Below are positions 26,786 to 35,334 of a stretch of DNA of 64,000 nt, piece by piece. Position 1 is the stretch's first letter. Each line of letters opens with the position of its first letter. Position numbers and translations under genes: made by a program. The stretch spans positions 1,984,001 through 2,048,000 of the forward strand of contig OZ220675.1 in the NCBI GenBank assembly GCA_965116325.1, given 5' to 3'. The DNA comes from JAGWBF01 sp965116325 (GTDB lineage: Bacteria > Chloroflexota > Dehalococcoidia > Lucifugimonadales > JAGWBF01). A model generated the notes under the pieces. It saw nothing but the letters and a program-made list of their open reading frames with translations. It did no database searches and had not been told where the DNA came from.

Positions 26786-26794
26786 GTAGCTGCC

Positions 26795-27784
26795 ATGATG
26801 AAAAAGCCTACTTGCAATGTTTACATATCCGATACCGTCGAAGACTTTATCGAAACTCTGCTTCCCAGCAATTCACGATGGAAGGAGGCGAAGCGCGGAG
26901 ACTTGGCCTATAGGGGTCAGCCGTCAAGTGCCTGGTCTCTAATCCCGAAGGCTTTTCGGCCCAATCAACTGATAGGATTTGGATCGGATGCCCCAACTGC
27001 AAATTTGACGCGAGTAGTCCCGCAAGCTCAAGCCGAATTCAATGCTGTGAGCCAGTTTGTTAAGAGGGCCGATAACTCAGGACTTCAGGTTACCGAACTA
27101 GGAGGAAGGCTGCTATTACAGGACGACCCGGCTAAAATCTTTGGGAATCGCTATTGGGAATACAGCTGGCCCCAAGAGGAGATCCTAGAAACCTTGGCGT
27201 TAGCTCAACATCATGGAGTGCCCACGAGGCTATTGGATTTCACAGAAGATCCACTAATTGCAGCCTACTTTGCCGCGGCCTTGAATTGGAATGCAAATAA
27301 CCCTAGCGCCACTGTGGAAGAGGATAGCAAGCACCTTGCAGTCTGGGTTGTTGACCTTAGGTTTATTCGATCGCTGAACAAAATTGGAGGACGCTATCTT
27401 GAAAGGATTGGCGAAATCCGCGTGCCTCGAGCAAACAACTCATACCTTCACGCTCAGCAAGCCTTCTTTCTCATGGATCGGGGTGCCAACGACGTAATGG
27501 CGAGGGGTGAATTACTGGCAATCGACAATACGATAGCGGACCGTGCTAAATTTTGGCATAACGGGAAGAGACTTGCCTGGAAAAGAATCAAAAAGAATTG
27601 GTTTGATGAACTCCCAACTACACAAGTTAGGTTAAGTATCAACCGAGCCGGTACCCTCCTGAGAGAACTAGCAAATCGGGGTATCTCAAAAGCAAGCGTT
27701 ATGCCCAGTTTGGATTGGATAGTGGAGTCACTGGAATCAGAAAGAAACTTGCCCAACTATTCAAGCACCATTTCTCAGTCGTGA
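26795..27784 (+). CDS. FRG-domain protein, putative retron effector
   Basis: 329 residues with the FRG domain: the defining YRGQ at 39-42 followed by SSAWSLIPKAFRP, and the conserved block ALAQHHGVPTRLLDF at 136-149 with EDPLIAAYFAAAL after it. FRG domains are found in mobile and defence-associated proteins, but their enzymatic activity is not established. The gene follows the retron RT by nine bases on the same strand. In retron systems the neighbouring gene usually encodes a toxic effector held inactive by the RT-msDNA complex, so that role is inferred here. No TM helix or second recognised domain is seen; residues 250-329 are helical and of unknown kind. Confidence 0.85.
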   Translation: MMKKPTCNVYISDTVEDFIETLLPSNSRWKEAKRGDLAYRGQPSSAWSLIPKAFRPNQLIGFGSDAPTANLTRVVPQAQAEFNAVSQFVKRADNSGLQVTELGGRLLLQDDPAKIFGNRYWEYSWPQEEILETLALAQHHGVPTRLLDFTEDPLIAAYFAAALNWNANNPSATVEEDSKHLAVWVVDLRFIRSLNKIGGRYLERIGEIRVPRANNSYLHAQQAFFLMDRGANDVMARGELLAIDNTIADRAKFWHNGKRLAWKRIKKNWFDELPTTQVRLSINRAGTLLRELANRGISKASVMPSLDWIVESLESERNLPNYSSTISQS

Positions 27785-27814
27785 CAAATTGCGTATTGGT
27801 CAATTCACGGTAGG

Positions 27815-27886
27815 TGGGCCCGCCAGGAATCGAACCTGGGACCCGCCGGTTATGAGCCGGCTGCTCTGCCGCTGAGCTACGGGCCC
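27815..27886 (-). tRNA. tRNA-Met (anticodon CAT)
   Basis: A 72-nt cloverleaf on the minus strand: 7-bp acceptor GGGCCCG/CGGGCCC, D stem GCTC/GAGC, anticodon stem GCCGG/CCGGC with loop CTCATAA (anticodon CAT), and T stem CCAGG/CCTGG with TTCGATT. It could be elongator tRNA-Met or an Ile2 tRNA whose C34 is modified to lysidine; sequence alone does not decide. It marks the right edge of the retron island. Confidence 0.93.
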
Positions 27887-28651
27887 GTGAGTGTGGAAGC
27901 TACCTTGGGGTGCGTGGAGGGGGCAAGTTCAGGTTACTTCAGGCCCCTATGGGTGTCAAGGAAACGGCAGGGGCCGGGGCTCCCCCTCACCCCAACCCTC
28001 TCCCGCCAGGGGCGAGGGGATCATGCGGAGGCCGCCGTGGAAGAGGGAGCCCCAAATCCCCCCTCCCTTGATGGGAGGGGATTAAGGGGAGGGTGATACG
28101 CCGCCCAGGTTCCCGCTCAAAGGAGGGTCTGTGCGCAATACTGGCCGTTCCCCTTCGATTTCCCTCAGGGCGAACGGACGGCTCGGGGCGGTCCTTGGTT
28201 GCGCCCAGCCTGTTCCAGGCCTAGGTTTCCTGGATTGCGGCCTCCGCCGCAATGACGACATTGCGCAATGGACTCCGGACGATGGGGACTAGGCAAGGGA
28301 CTAGGGCTGGGGTTCCCCCTCACCCTAGCCCTCTCCCACCAGGGGAGAGGGGATTATGCGAAGGCCGCCAGGGGAGAGGGGATCATGCGGAGGGTGCCAG
28401 GGCGAGGGAGCCCCAAATCCTCCCTCCCTTGATGAGCGGGGATTAAGGGGAGGGTGATACGCCCAGCCTGTTCCAGGCCTGGGTTTCCTGGATTGCGGCC
28501 TCCGCCGCAATGACGACATTACGCAATGGACTCCGGACGATGGGGACTAGGCAAGGGACTAAGCTCCGGGATTCCCCCTCACTCTGACCCTCTCCCCTGG
28601 CGGGAGAGGGGATCATACAGAGGCCGCCGGGGGGAGGGAGCTAGGCGCGGG
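27887..28651. repeat. Repeat-rich intergenic region with REP-like GC-rich palindromes
   Basis: 765 bp with no gene. Three blocks (about 27975-28100, 28310-28460, 28572-28640) share CCCTCACCC..CCCTCTCCC and GGGGAGAGGGGAT elements that fold on themselves. A separate segment of about 103 bp, from GCCCAGCCTGTTCCAGGCCT through GGACTCCGGACGATGGGGAC, occurs twice (28203-28305 and 28461-28563) and contains the hairpin TTGCGGC-CTCC-GCCGCAA. A related block in the opposite orientation is at about 47055-47105. Confidence 0.8.
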
Positions 28652-30037
28652 TCAGGGGATGCCGAGGAGGGACTTGTAGTCTTCGTCCCGGCCTGCCAGG
28701 CGGCCCATCGCTATCTGCTCCTCGAAGGTGCCGGGCACGTTGGGCTCCCCCCGCGTCGGCGCTGAGGCGACGGTGCCCTCCTCCACCAGGGTCTCGTACT
28801 CCTCGGGCGGCGCGCCCAGGAGCTGGGTGATGATGTCCTGGTTGTCCTGCCCGAAGGCAGGGGCCGGACCCTGGATGGCGGCGTCGCTCCTGGAGAACCG
28901 GTAGGGACGGCCCACGAAGGGCCGGGTGCCGATGTCCCGCTCTTCGGGGAAGGTGACCATCTCCAGGAACCCCCGGGCCTTGAAGTGGGGGTCCAGGTGG
29001 GTGTCCCGGTTGGCGAACACCGGGCTTGCCGCTATGCCCACCCCCTGCAGCATCTCCATCAGCGCGTACCGCTCGTGCCCGACGGTCCACTGGGAAATGG
29101 CGGTGTCCAGCTCATCGTGGTGGGCTTGGCGGCCGGCAAGCTCGGCGAAGCGTCCGTCGGCCTGCAGGTCGGGGCGGCCCATCAGCTTGGCCAGCGCCTC
29201 CCACTGCGCGTCGGAACCCACGGACAGCACCACCCACTGGTCCTGGCCCTGGGCCGGGTAGCAGCCCTGGGGGGCGCGATGGGGATGACGGTTGCCGATA
29301 CGCTCTCCCACCCTCCCGTTGACCATGTAGTCCATGATGTACTCGGAGATGAACATAGCCCCCGACTGGTACATGGCCAGGTCCACCCACTGGCCCTTGC
29401 CTGTGCGGTTGCGATACCGGAGGGCCGCCGATACGGCGAATATGGCGGACCAGGTGGACAGGAAGTCCACGTAGGAAGCGCCGACCTTGGATGGCGGGCC
29501 GTCCACGTACCCGGAGACCCAGCAGTGGCCGTGGGTGCCCTCCTGGGTGGTCGCCTGGGCCGGATAGTCGGAGTAGGGGCCGTCGCCGTGGCCGTAGCCG
29601 GTGTTGGACACCATGATCAGGTCGGGCTTGATGCTCCGCAGGCTGGCGTAGTCCAGACCCCAGTTCTTCATGACCCGGGGGGTGTAGTTCTCCATCACCA
29701 CGTCGGAGATGGCTACCAGCTCCCGGAATATCTCGCGGGCCTCGGGCTTGGTCAGGTCCAGGGTCAGGGAGCGCTTCCCTCGGTGCAGAAGGTTGTAGGT
29801 GGAGGCCCGGTTCCACCAGTCCTCGCCCACCTCGCCGTCGGGGAAGCATCCGGCGAAGCCCCCGGTGCGGGAGACATCGGGGCGGCCCGGCCCTTCCACC
29901 TTGATCACGTCGGCGCCCAGGTCGGCCAGCAGGCCGCCGGCGTAGGGCAGGGCAAAGACGTAGGTGGAGTCCAGCACCCTGATGCCGTCCAGGGGCTTGG
30001 AGGTACGAGAATCGTTTCTTGAGGCCAAACCTGCCAT
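28652..30037 (-). CDS. CaiB/BaiF-type (class III) CoA-transferase
   Basis: 461 residues. The family's opening is seen: LDGIRVLDSTYVFALPYAGGLLADLGADVIKVEGPGRPD, then GKRSLTLDLTKPEAREIF and the catalytic-Asp region DVVMENYTPRVMKNWGLDY. These enzymes shuttle CoA between organic acids through an aspartyl-CoA intermediate. The frame is open to 30109, but the ATG at 30037 sits one base after the stop of the upstream CoA-transferase gene and gives the normal N-terminus, so it is preferred. Together with its neighbour it could form a two-subunit enzyme or two substrate variants; the acids are unknown. Confidence 0.92.
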   Translation of the reverse strand: MAGLASRNDSRTSKPLDGIRVLDSTYVFALPYAGGLLADLGADVIKVEGPGRPDVSRTGGFAGCFPDGEVGEDWWNRASTYNLLHRGKRSLTLDLTKPEAREIFRELVAISDVVMENYTPRVMKNWGLDYASLRSIKPDLIMVSNTGYGHGDGPYSDYPAQATTQEGTHGHCWVSGYVDGPPSKVGASYVDFLSTWSAIFAVSAALRYRNRTGKGQWVDLAMYQSGAMFISEYIMDYMVNGRVGERIGNRHPHRAPQGCYPAQGQDQWVVLSVGSDAQWEALAKLMGRPDLQADGRFAELAGRQAHHDELDTAISQWTVGHERYALMEMLQGVGIAASPVFANRDTHLDPHFKARGFLEMVTFPEERDIGTRPFVGRPYRFSRSDAAIQGPAPAFGQDNQDIITQLLGAPPEEYETLVEEGTVASAPTRGEPNVPGTFEEQIAMGRLAGRDEDYKSLLGIP

Positions 30038-30038
30038 T

Positions 30039-31232
30039 CTAAATGGTCCCCGCCTCTCGCCACCGGGCCAGCTCCTCTTCGGAAACCCCCATCTCCTTGC
30101 GGTACACATCGGTGTTGTGCTGGCCGAGGGTGGGGGCGCAGTGGCGCAGGCTGTAGGGCGTAAGGCTGAGGTTGAAGAGCACCGCAGGCACCTTCAGCGG
30201 GCCCATGACGGGGTGCTCGATGTCCCTGTAGAAGTTCCTGGACTCGAGCTGGGGGCAGCGGGCCAGTTCCTCGGGGGTCTGCACCAGGCCGAAGAGCATG
30301 CGCATCATGGACGCCTTGGCGAAGAGGTCCCACTTGCCCTTGTCCTTGATGGCATCCACCAGCAGGGTGTCCAGCTCCTCCCCGTTCTCGTTCCGCAGGG
30401 TCTGGTTGCTGAAGCGGTGTTCTTTCAGTATGGGCTGCTCGTAGAAGTCGGCGATGTCGTCCCAGGTTGCCCCCCCGCCGGCCTGGTTCAGCACCCAGCC
30501 GTCGGCGCAGGGCATGGGCTGGCCGAACTGGGTGCCCACGGGCTTGCGACGGGGCTGGATCGCCCCGGTGAAGCTGTACATGGACTGGTTGCCGATCATG
30601 GTGGAGCTTACGCACTCGATGGTGGACACATCCACGTGCTGGCCGACGCCCATGTTGGTCTGCACCAGCAGGGCGACGGCGGTGGCGCCCGCGGCATTGA
30701 GGCCGGCCTCGTACTGGGCCTGGAAGCCGCCGTGCTTCAGGGGCTCCCGGTCGGCGGTGCCGCTGATGCTCATGATGGCCCCCATGGCGTAGTCAACGAT
30801 CTCCTCGCCCTCGTACTGGCTGTAAGGGCCGTACTGGCCGAAGTGGGTGACGGAGGTCATGACAATCCTGGGGTTGATGGACTCCAGGTCCTCGTAGCCA
30901 AGGCCGAGGCTGGACAGGTAGCCGGGCTTGTAGCTCTCGACGACCACATCGGCGCCCTCGGCCAGCTTCTTGAACAGGGAGGGTCCTTCGAGGGCATCCA
31001 GGTTCAGGGTGATGCCCCGCTTGTTCAGGTTGGCGATCAGGAAGAAGAGGCTCTTTTCTGGGTGGGGGTCGTCCTTGAAGAAGGGACCCATCCGTCTCAG
31101 GTCTGCGCCGGAGGACGGCTCGACCTTGATCACGTCGGCGCCGTAGTCCCCCAGGAGCCGGGCGCAGAAGCTGCCGGCGATGTCCTGGCTGATATCCAGC
31201 ACCTTGACCCCTTCGAAGATGCCTCCGTCCAT
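30039..31232 (-). CDS. CaiB/BaiF-type (class III) CoA-transferase
   Basis: 397 residues. The N-terminus FEGVKVLDISQDIAGSFCARLLGDYGADVIKVEPSSGADLR is the usual CoA-binding start, followed by NLNKRGITLNLDALEGPSLF and DVVVESYKPGYLSSLGLGYEDL, where the aspartate/glutamate nucleophile of the family lies. The C-terminal domain has GVAxx-type turns typical of the interlocked dimer. It is the first gene of a pair, with the second one nucleotide downstream, strongly suggesting one transcript and coordinated function. Such pairs are frequent in Chloroflexota and Actinomycetota degrading organic acids. Confidence 0.93.
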   Translation of the reverse strand: MDGGIFEGVKVLDISQDIAGSFCARLLGDYGADVIKVEPSSGADLRRMGPFFKDDPHPEKSLFFLIANLNKRGITLNLDALEGPSLFKKLAEGADVVVESYKPGYLSSLGLGYEDLESINPRIVMTSVTHFGQYGPYSQYEGEEIVDYAMGAIMSISGTADREPLKHGGFQAQYEAGLNAAGATAVALLVQTNMGVGQHVDVSTIECVSSTMIGNQSMYSFTGAIQPRRKPVGTQFGQPMPCADGWVLNQAGGGATWDDIADFYEQPILKEHRFSNQTLRNENGEELDTLLVDAIKDKGKWDLFAKASMMRMLFGLVQTPEELARCPQLESRNFYRDIEHPVMGPLKVPAVLFNLSLTPYSLRHCAPTLGQHNTDVYRKEMGVSEEELARWREAGTI

Positions 31233-31450
31233 GCACCCTTCCTATATGAATTCGTGCGGCCTCACGGCCTCTGGAAACAAGCGAAGGGGATTTTATAGCA
31301 ACCCCAAAGGCAAGGCAAACGACTCATCTTTACATGCAACAGGGCAGTTGCTACTCTTTGATTGCCTACGCTCCAGCCATAAGAGACGGGCGCAGGCCCC
31401 GCTTCCTTAGGCCCCATCGTTCCAGTATCGTTACCAGGGAGGTCAAACAC

Positions 31451-32788
31451 TTGCCCCGCTACCTTGAGCAGCCCGAGATGGGCAAAATCCTCTCCTTGTC
31501 CAAAAGGAGGGGATTCGTTTTTCAGAGCAGTGAGATCTATGGCGGGCTGAACGCCACCTGGGACTACGGTCCCCTGGGTGTGGAGCTGAAGCGCAACGTC
31601 AAGGACGCTTGGTGGCGCTCGGTTGTCCATGAGCGGGACGATGTGGTGGGGCTGGATGCGGCCATCCTCATGAACCCCCAGGTGTGGGTCACCAGCGGCC
31701 ACGTCGAGAGCTTCTCGGACCCCCTGGTCGAGTGCCGAGAGTGCCACCACCGCTTCCGGCTGGAGGATTTGCCCGACGGTTCGGCCTGCCCCGACTGCGG
31801 GGGCCCGCTGACGGACCCCAGGCAGTTCAACCTGATGTTCAAGACCTTCATGGGCCCAACCGAGGACTCGGCCAACCAGGTGTACCTTCGCCCCGAGACG
31901 GCCCAGGGAATCTTCGTCAACTTCGGCAACGTCTTGGTGTCGTCCCGGCGCAAGCTCCCCTTCGGCATCGCCCAGATAGGCAAGGCCTTCAGAAACGAGA
32001 TCACCCCCGGAAACTTCACCTTCCGGACCCGCGAGTTCGAGCAGATGGAGATCGAGTACTTCGTCAAGCCGGGCACCGACGACGACTGGCTGAATTCATG
32101 GGTGGAGGAGCGGAAGGCTTGGTACATACGCTACGGCATCCGCGAAGAGAACCTGCGCCTCCGTCGCCATGGCGAGGATGAGCTGGCCCACTACGCCCGG
32201 GACTGCTATGACATCCAGTACAGGTTTCCCTGGGGCTGGGGCGAGCTTGAGGGCATCGCCAACCGCACTGACTACGACCTGAAACACCACGGCGAAGCCA
32301 GCGGCGACGACCTGCAATACTTCGACGACGCTGAGAAGGAGCGCTACTACCCCTACGTCATCGAGCCTTCGGGGGGTGTGGACCGGGCGGCCCTGGCCTT
32401 CTTGCTGGATGCCTACGACGAGGAGCCCGACAACCCGACGGCGGAGAAGCCGGAGGTGCGGGTTGTCCTGAAGTTCCATCAGGACATCGCTCCCTACAAG
32501 GTCGCATTGCTTCCTCTGAGCCGCAATGAGAGGCTGGTGCCCACCGCTCGGCGGGTGTTCGAGATGGTGCGCCGGCGATTCGCGGCCCAGTACGACGATT
32601 CCCAGAGCATAGGCCGCCGGTACCGGCGCCAGGATGAGATAGGTACACCCTACTGTGTGACGGTGGACTTCGACACCCTGGACGACGAAGCTGTCACCAT
32701 CCGGGACCGGGACACGATGGAGCAGGAGCGGGTGCCCATCGAAGGCCTGCTAGGCGCGCTGGCGGACAGGCTGGACAAAGGCCAATGA
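31451..32788 (+). CDS. glyS: Glycyl-tRNA synthetase (class II, single-chain type)
   Basis: About 445 residues; charges tRNA-Gly with glycine. The N-terminus MGKILSLSKRRGFVFQSSEIYGG, then ATWDYGPLGVELKRN, the zinc module CRECHHRFRLEDLPDGSACPDCGG, motif 2 region FGIAQIGKAFRNEITPGNFTFRTREFEQMEIEYFV and the C-terminal anticodon-binding domain (APYKVALLPLSRN) are all present. A TTG at 31451, with AGGGAGG seven bases upstream, is chosen; the frame upstream to 31334 lacks coding character. It is divergent from the CoA-transferase genes and followed 20 bp later by the SbcD-like gene. Confidence 0.95.
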   Translation: MPRYLEQPEMGKILSLSKRRGFVFQSSEIYGGLNATWDYGPLGVELKRNVKDAWWRSVVHERDDVVGLDAAILMNPQVWVTSGHVESFSDPLVECRECHHRFRLEDLPDGSACPDCGGPLTDPRQFNLMFKTFMGPTEDSANQVYLRPETAQGIFVNFGNVLVSSRRKLPFGIAQIGKAFRNEITPGNFTFRTREFEQMEIEYFVKPGTDDDWLNSWVEERKAWYIRYGIREENLRLRRHGEDELAHYARDCYDIQYRFPWGWGELEGIANRTDYDLKHHGEASGDDLQYFDDAEKERYYPYVIEPSGGVDRAALAFLLDAYDEEPDNPTAEKPEVRVVLKFHQDIAPYKVALLPLSRNERLVPTARRVFEMVRRRFAAQYDDSQSIGRRYRRQDEIGTPYCVTVDFDTLDDEAVTIRDRDTMEQERVPIEGLLGALADRLDKGQ

Positions 32789-32808
32789 TGGCTGCGAGAC
32801 GGTAGCCG

Positions 32809-34098
32809 ATGCGAATACTCCACTTCTCTGACCTGCACATCGGCGTGGAAAACCACGGCCAGACCGACCCGGATACCGGACTGTCCACGAGGCTCCTGGA
32901 CTTCCTCGCCGCCCTGGATGAGGTGGTGGAGTATGCCCTGAGCAACGGTGTGGACCTGGTGCTGCTGGCGGGAGACGCGTACAAAGGGCGCGACCCCTCC
33001 CAGACCCACCAGCGGGAGCTTGCAGTCCGGCTGTCCCGGCTGGCCGAGGCCGGCATCTCGACCTTCCTTCTGGTGGGGAACCACGACCTCCCCCATGCCG
33101 TGGGGAGAGCCACGTCCGTCGAGATTTTCGGCACCCTCCAGGTACCCAACCTGCATGTGGGCAGCGACCTGCGAACTTACATCGTTCCCACCAAGGCCGG
33201 GCCTGTACAGATCGTGGCCTTGCCTTGGCCCAATCGAAGCAAGCTCCTGGCCCGGGAGGAGACCCGCGGTCTCAACATAGCCCAGATCACCCAGGAGATG
33301 GAACGGATCATTACCGAGCACATCCAGCTCGCTGTAGACAACCTGGACTCGGCGGTGCCGGCCATCCTGACCGCCCACGCAACGATAAACGGCGCCGTTT
33401 CCAGCTCCGAGAAGTCGATGATGGTGGGGCGGGACCATACCCTTTTCCCCAGCGCCGTGCACAAGCCCCAACTGGACTACATCGCCCTTGGGCATATCCA
33501 CAAGCACCAGGTGCTGGCCGATGCGCCGATGATGGTGTACTCGGGCAGCTTGCAGCCGGTGGACTTCAGCGAGGAGGGTGACGTCAAGGGGTTCTGTGTC
33601 GTGGACCTGGACCCTTCGGCGCCCCCGGGCAGCCGCATGACCAGGTACGAGTTCGTTCCCGTCAAGAGCCGCCCCTTCCTTACCATAGACGTGAAGGTTT
33701 CCGCCGACGACCTGGACCCCACCAGGAAGGTAATCCAGGAGATAATGCGACGGAACATCGCCGGGGCCATCGTCAGGGTGAGGATCTCTCTGCCCGCCGA
33801 GATGGATGTGCACCTACGGGAAGGGGACATCCGGGAGGTGCTGAAGGGCGCGCACCACCTGGCTTCCCTGACAAAGGATGTGCAGGGGGAGAGACGGACC
33901 AGGATCTCGGCCGATGCCGCCGAAGGCCTGACCCCCTTGGATGCGCTGCAGATGTTTCTGAAGGACCGTGGGACCGATGAGGAGAGACAGCAGAAGCTGT
34001 TAAGCAAAGCCGAGAGCCTGTTGGCCATGGAGATGGAAGCCTACGGTGAGGGCGGCCCTGTCGATGTTCCCGCAGCTCTGGAGGAGTCTGCCGACTAG
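32809..34098 (+). CDS. sbcD: SbcD/Mre11-type DNA exonuclease
   Basis: 429 residues of the calcineurin-like metallophosphoesterase superfamily, SbcD type. Metal-ligand motifs appear in order: HFSDLHIGVEN, VLLAGDAYKGRDPS, FLLVGNHDLPHA, ILTAHATI and YIALGHIHKHQ. The C-terminal part (about 270-390) is the capping domain. With SbcC it processes DNA hairpins and double-strand breaks; no sbcC is in the window. The gene is 20 bp after glyS and probably co-transcribed; its end overlaps the convergent nitronate monooxygenase gene by four bases. Confidence 0.9.
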   Translation: MRILHFSDLHIGVENHGQTDPDTGLSTRLLDFLAALDEVVEYALSNGVDLVLLAGDAYKGRDPSQTHQRELAVRLSRLAEAGISTFLLVGNHDLPHAVGRATSVEIFGTLQVPNLHVGSDLRTYIVPTKAGPVQIVALPWPNRSKLLAREETRGLNIAQITQEMERIITEHIQLAVDNLDSAVPAILTAHATINGAVSSSEKSMMVGRDHTLFPSAVHKPQLDYIALGHIHKHQVLADAPMMVYSGSLQPVDFSEEGDVKGFCVVDLDPSAPPGSRMTRYEFVPVKSRPFLTIDVKVSADDLDPTRKVIQEIMRRNIAGAIVRVRISLPAEMDVHLREGDIREVLKGAHHLASLTKDVQGERRTRISADAAEGLTPLDALQMFLKDRGTDEERQQKLLSKAESLLAMEMEAYGEGGPVDVPAALEESAD

Positions 34099-35072
34099 CG
34101 TATCTCGTTGATGATCCCCTGGGCCCCTTCGACCAGCTTCTTTATCACGTCACCGGCGTCCAGCATTTCTGAGGCCATACCCACGCCAGCCCCGCAGTAG
34201 GAGATGCCCTCCAGGTTGCCCTCCAGCACAGCGGAGCGGGCCTGCATGGGGCCCATGTCCGCATCCCATTGGCCCGCCACATCCACGTCGGCGCCGGGAG
34301 TGTCTTCCCGCAGGCGAAGGGCGGCGTCGCTCCTGAGCAGCCTGGTGGGACGGTGGTACCGGCCCGCCACAACAGTGCCGGTGTCGATGGCGCCCATGAG
34401 GGCGGCCTTGTAGCTGCTGTGGGCCGCGCACTCGGTGGTTACCACAAACCTGGTACCCATCTGTATCCCCTGGGCGCCCAAGGCGAAAGCTGCCACGAAC
34501 CCCCGGGCATCCATGATCCCGCCTGATGCGACAACGGGAATGGATATGGACTCCACGATCTGGGGGATGAGCACAAGGTTGGGGTTCTCGTCGGGCCCGC
34601 GCATCCCGCCGCCCTCGTATCCCTCGGCGATGATGATGTCCACCCCCTGGGACTCGGCCCCTCGGGCATGGCGGACCGTCGACACTTGGTGCAGCACCCG
34701 CACATCGTTGCTCTTGAGCAGGCCCGTGAAGAGGGCAGGGCTCCCCCCATAGGTGATTGCTATCCGGGCGCCTTCCTCGATGGCGACGTTTACGATCTCC
34801 TCGATCCTGGGGTTCCCCAGGTAGAAGGCCACGCCGAAGGGGTTCCCAGTGAGGCGTCTTACCGAACGCAGGTTCTGGCGCAGGTTTGCAACGAGGTCGC
34901 CGTCCGGGGCCATGACCGCAGTGGGATGGATGATGCCCAAGCCCCCGGCGTTGGATACGGCGGCGACCAGCTCTGGATTGGAGATCCAGGGCATTCCCGC
35001 CTGCAAGATGGGATGGTCTATCGCAAGGATCTTGCCTACTTGGGAGTCCCGCATCCCCCCTCCATCGGCCAC
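34095..35072 (-). CDS. Nitronate monooxygenase (2-nitropropane dioxygenase family)
   Basis: 325 residues, an FMN-binding TIM barrel. Diagnostic pieces: HPILQAGMPWISNPELVAAVSNAGGLGIIHP at the N-terminus, FGVAFYLGNP, the loop VDIIIAEGYEGGGMRGPDENP and PVVASGGIMDARGFVAAFALGAQGIQMGTRFV, the phosphate-binding end. It oxidises alkyl nitronates, or may act as an enoyl-ACP-reductase-like FMN enzyme. GTG at 35072 or the ATG at 35054 may be the true start; neither has a well-placed ribosome site. Confidence 0.92.
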   Translation of the reverse strand: MADGGGMRDSQVGKILAIDHPILQAGMPWISNPELVAAVSNAGGLGIIHPTAVMAPDGDLVANLRQNLRSVRRLTGNPFGVAFYLGNPRIEEIVNVAIEEGARIAITYGGSPALFTGLLKSNDVRVLHQVSTVRHARGAESQGVDIIIAEGYEGGGMRGPDENPNLVLIPQIVESISIPVVASGGIMDARGFVAAFALGAQGIQMGTRFVVTTECAAHSSYKAALMGAIDTGTVVAGRYHRPTRLLRSDAALRLREDTPGADVDVAGQWDADMGPMQARSAVLEGNLEGISYCGAGVGMASEMLDAGDVIKKLVEGAQGIINEIR

Positions 35073-35225
35073 TAGGTTCCGAGATTGGACAGATTCTAGG
35101 AACTAATGCCAGGTGTGTCAACAAGATTCGAGCATTGCCTGGACGGATATGTTGCCTATCTGTAAACCTTGTGGGCCGATAGCCTCTATTCCAGCGCGCA
35201 TCACCCCTTGCCCATGCTGTACAGG

Positions 35226-35247
35226 GAGAGAAGTGCAAAAGTCCCCC
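35226..35247 (+). repeat. 22-bp dispersed repeat, copy 1
   Basis: An identical 22-bp copy, centred on AAGTGCAAAAGTCCCCC, occurs in inverse orientation at 39503-39524. The flanks are also similar (CTGTAC just outside). The two copies bracket a 4.3-kb segment with the transposase gene. The rest of the 262-bp gap before the next gene holds nothing else. Confidence 0.7.
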
Positions 35248-35334
35248 CTTACCTGATCAGAAGGGGGGCTTGGACAGCGTGACCACTGGAGCGGTAGCAT
35301 GGCGGCCAACGAAGTCAATGCGGGATAGGATAAA

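Noticed and set aside
27975..28640. Possible CRISPR array
   Set aside because: Repeats differ in length and spacing, fold on themselves, and no cas genes are near.
31233..31450. T-box or glycine riboswitch before glyS
   Set aside because: No T-box sequence, specifier arrangement or antiterminator helix could be seen.
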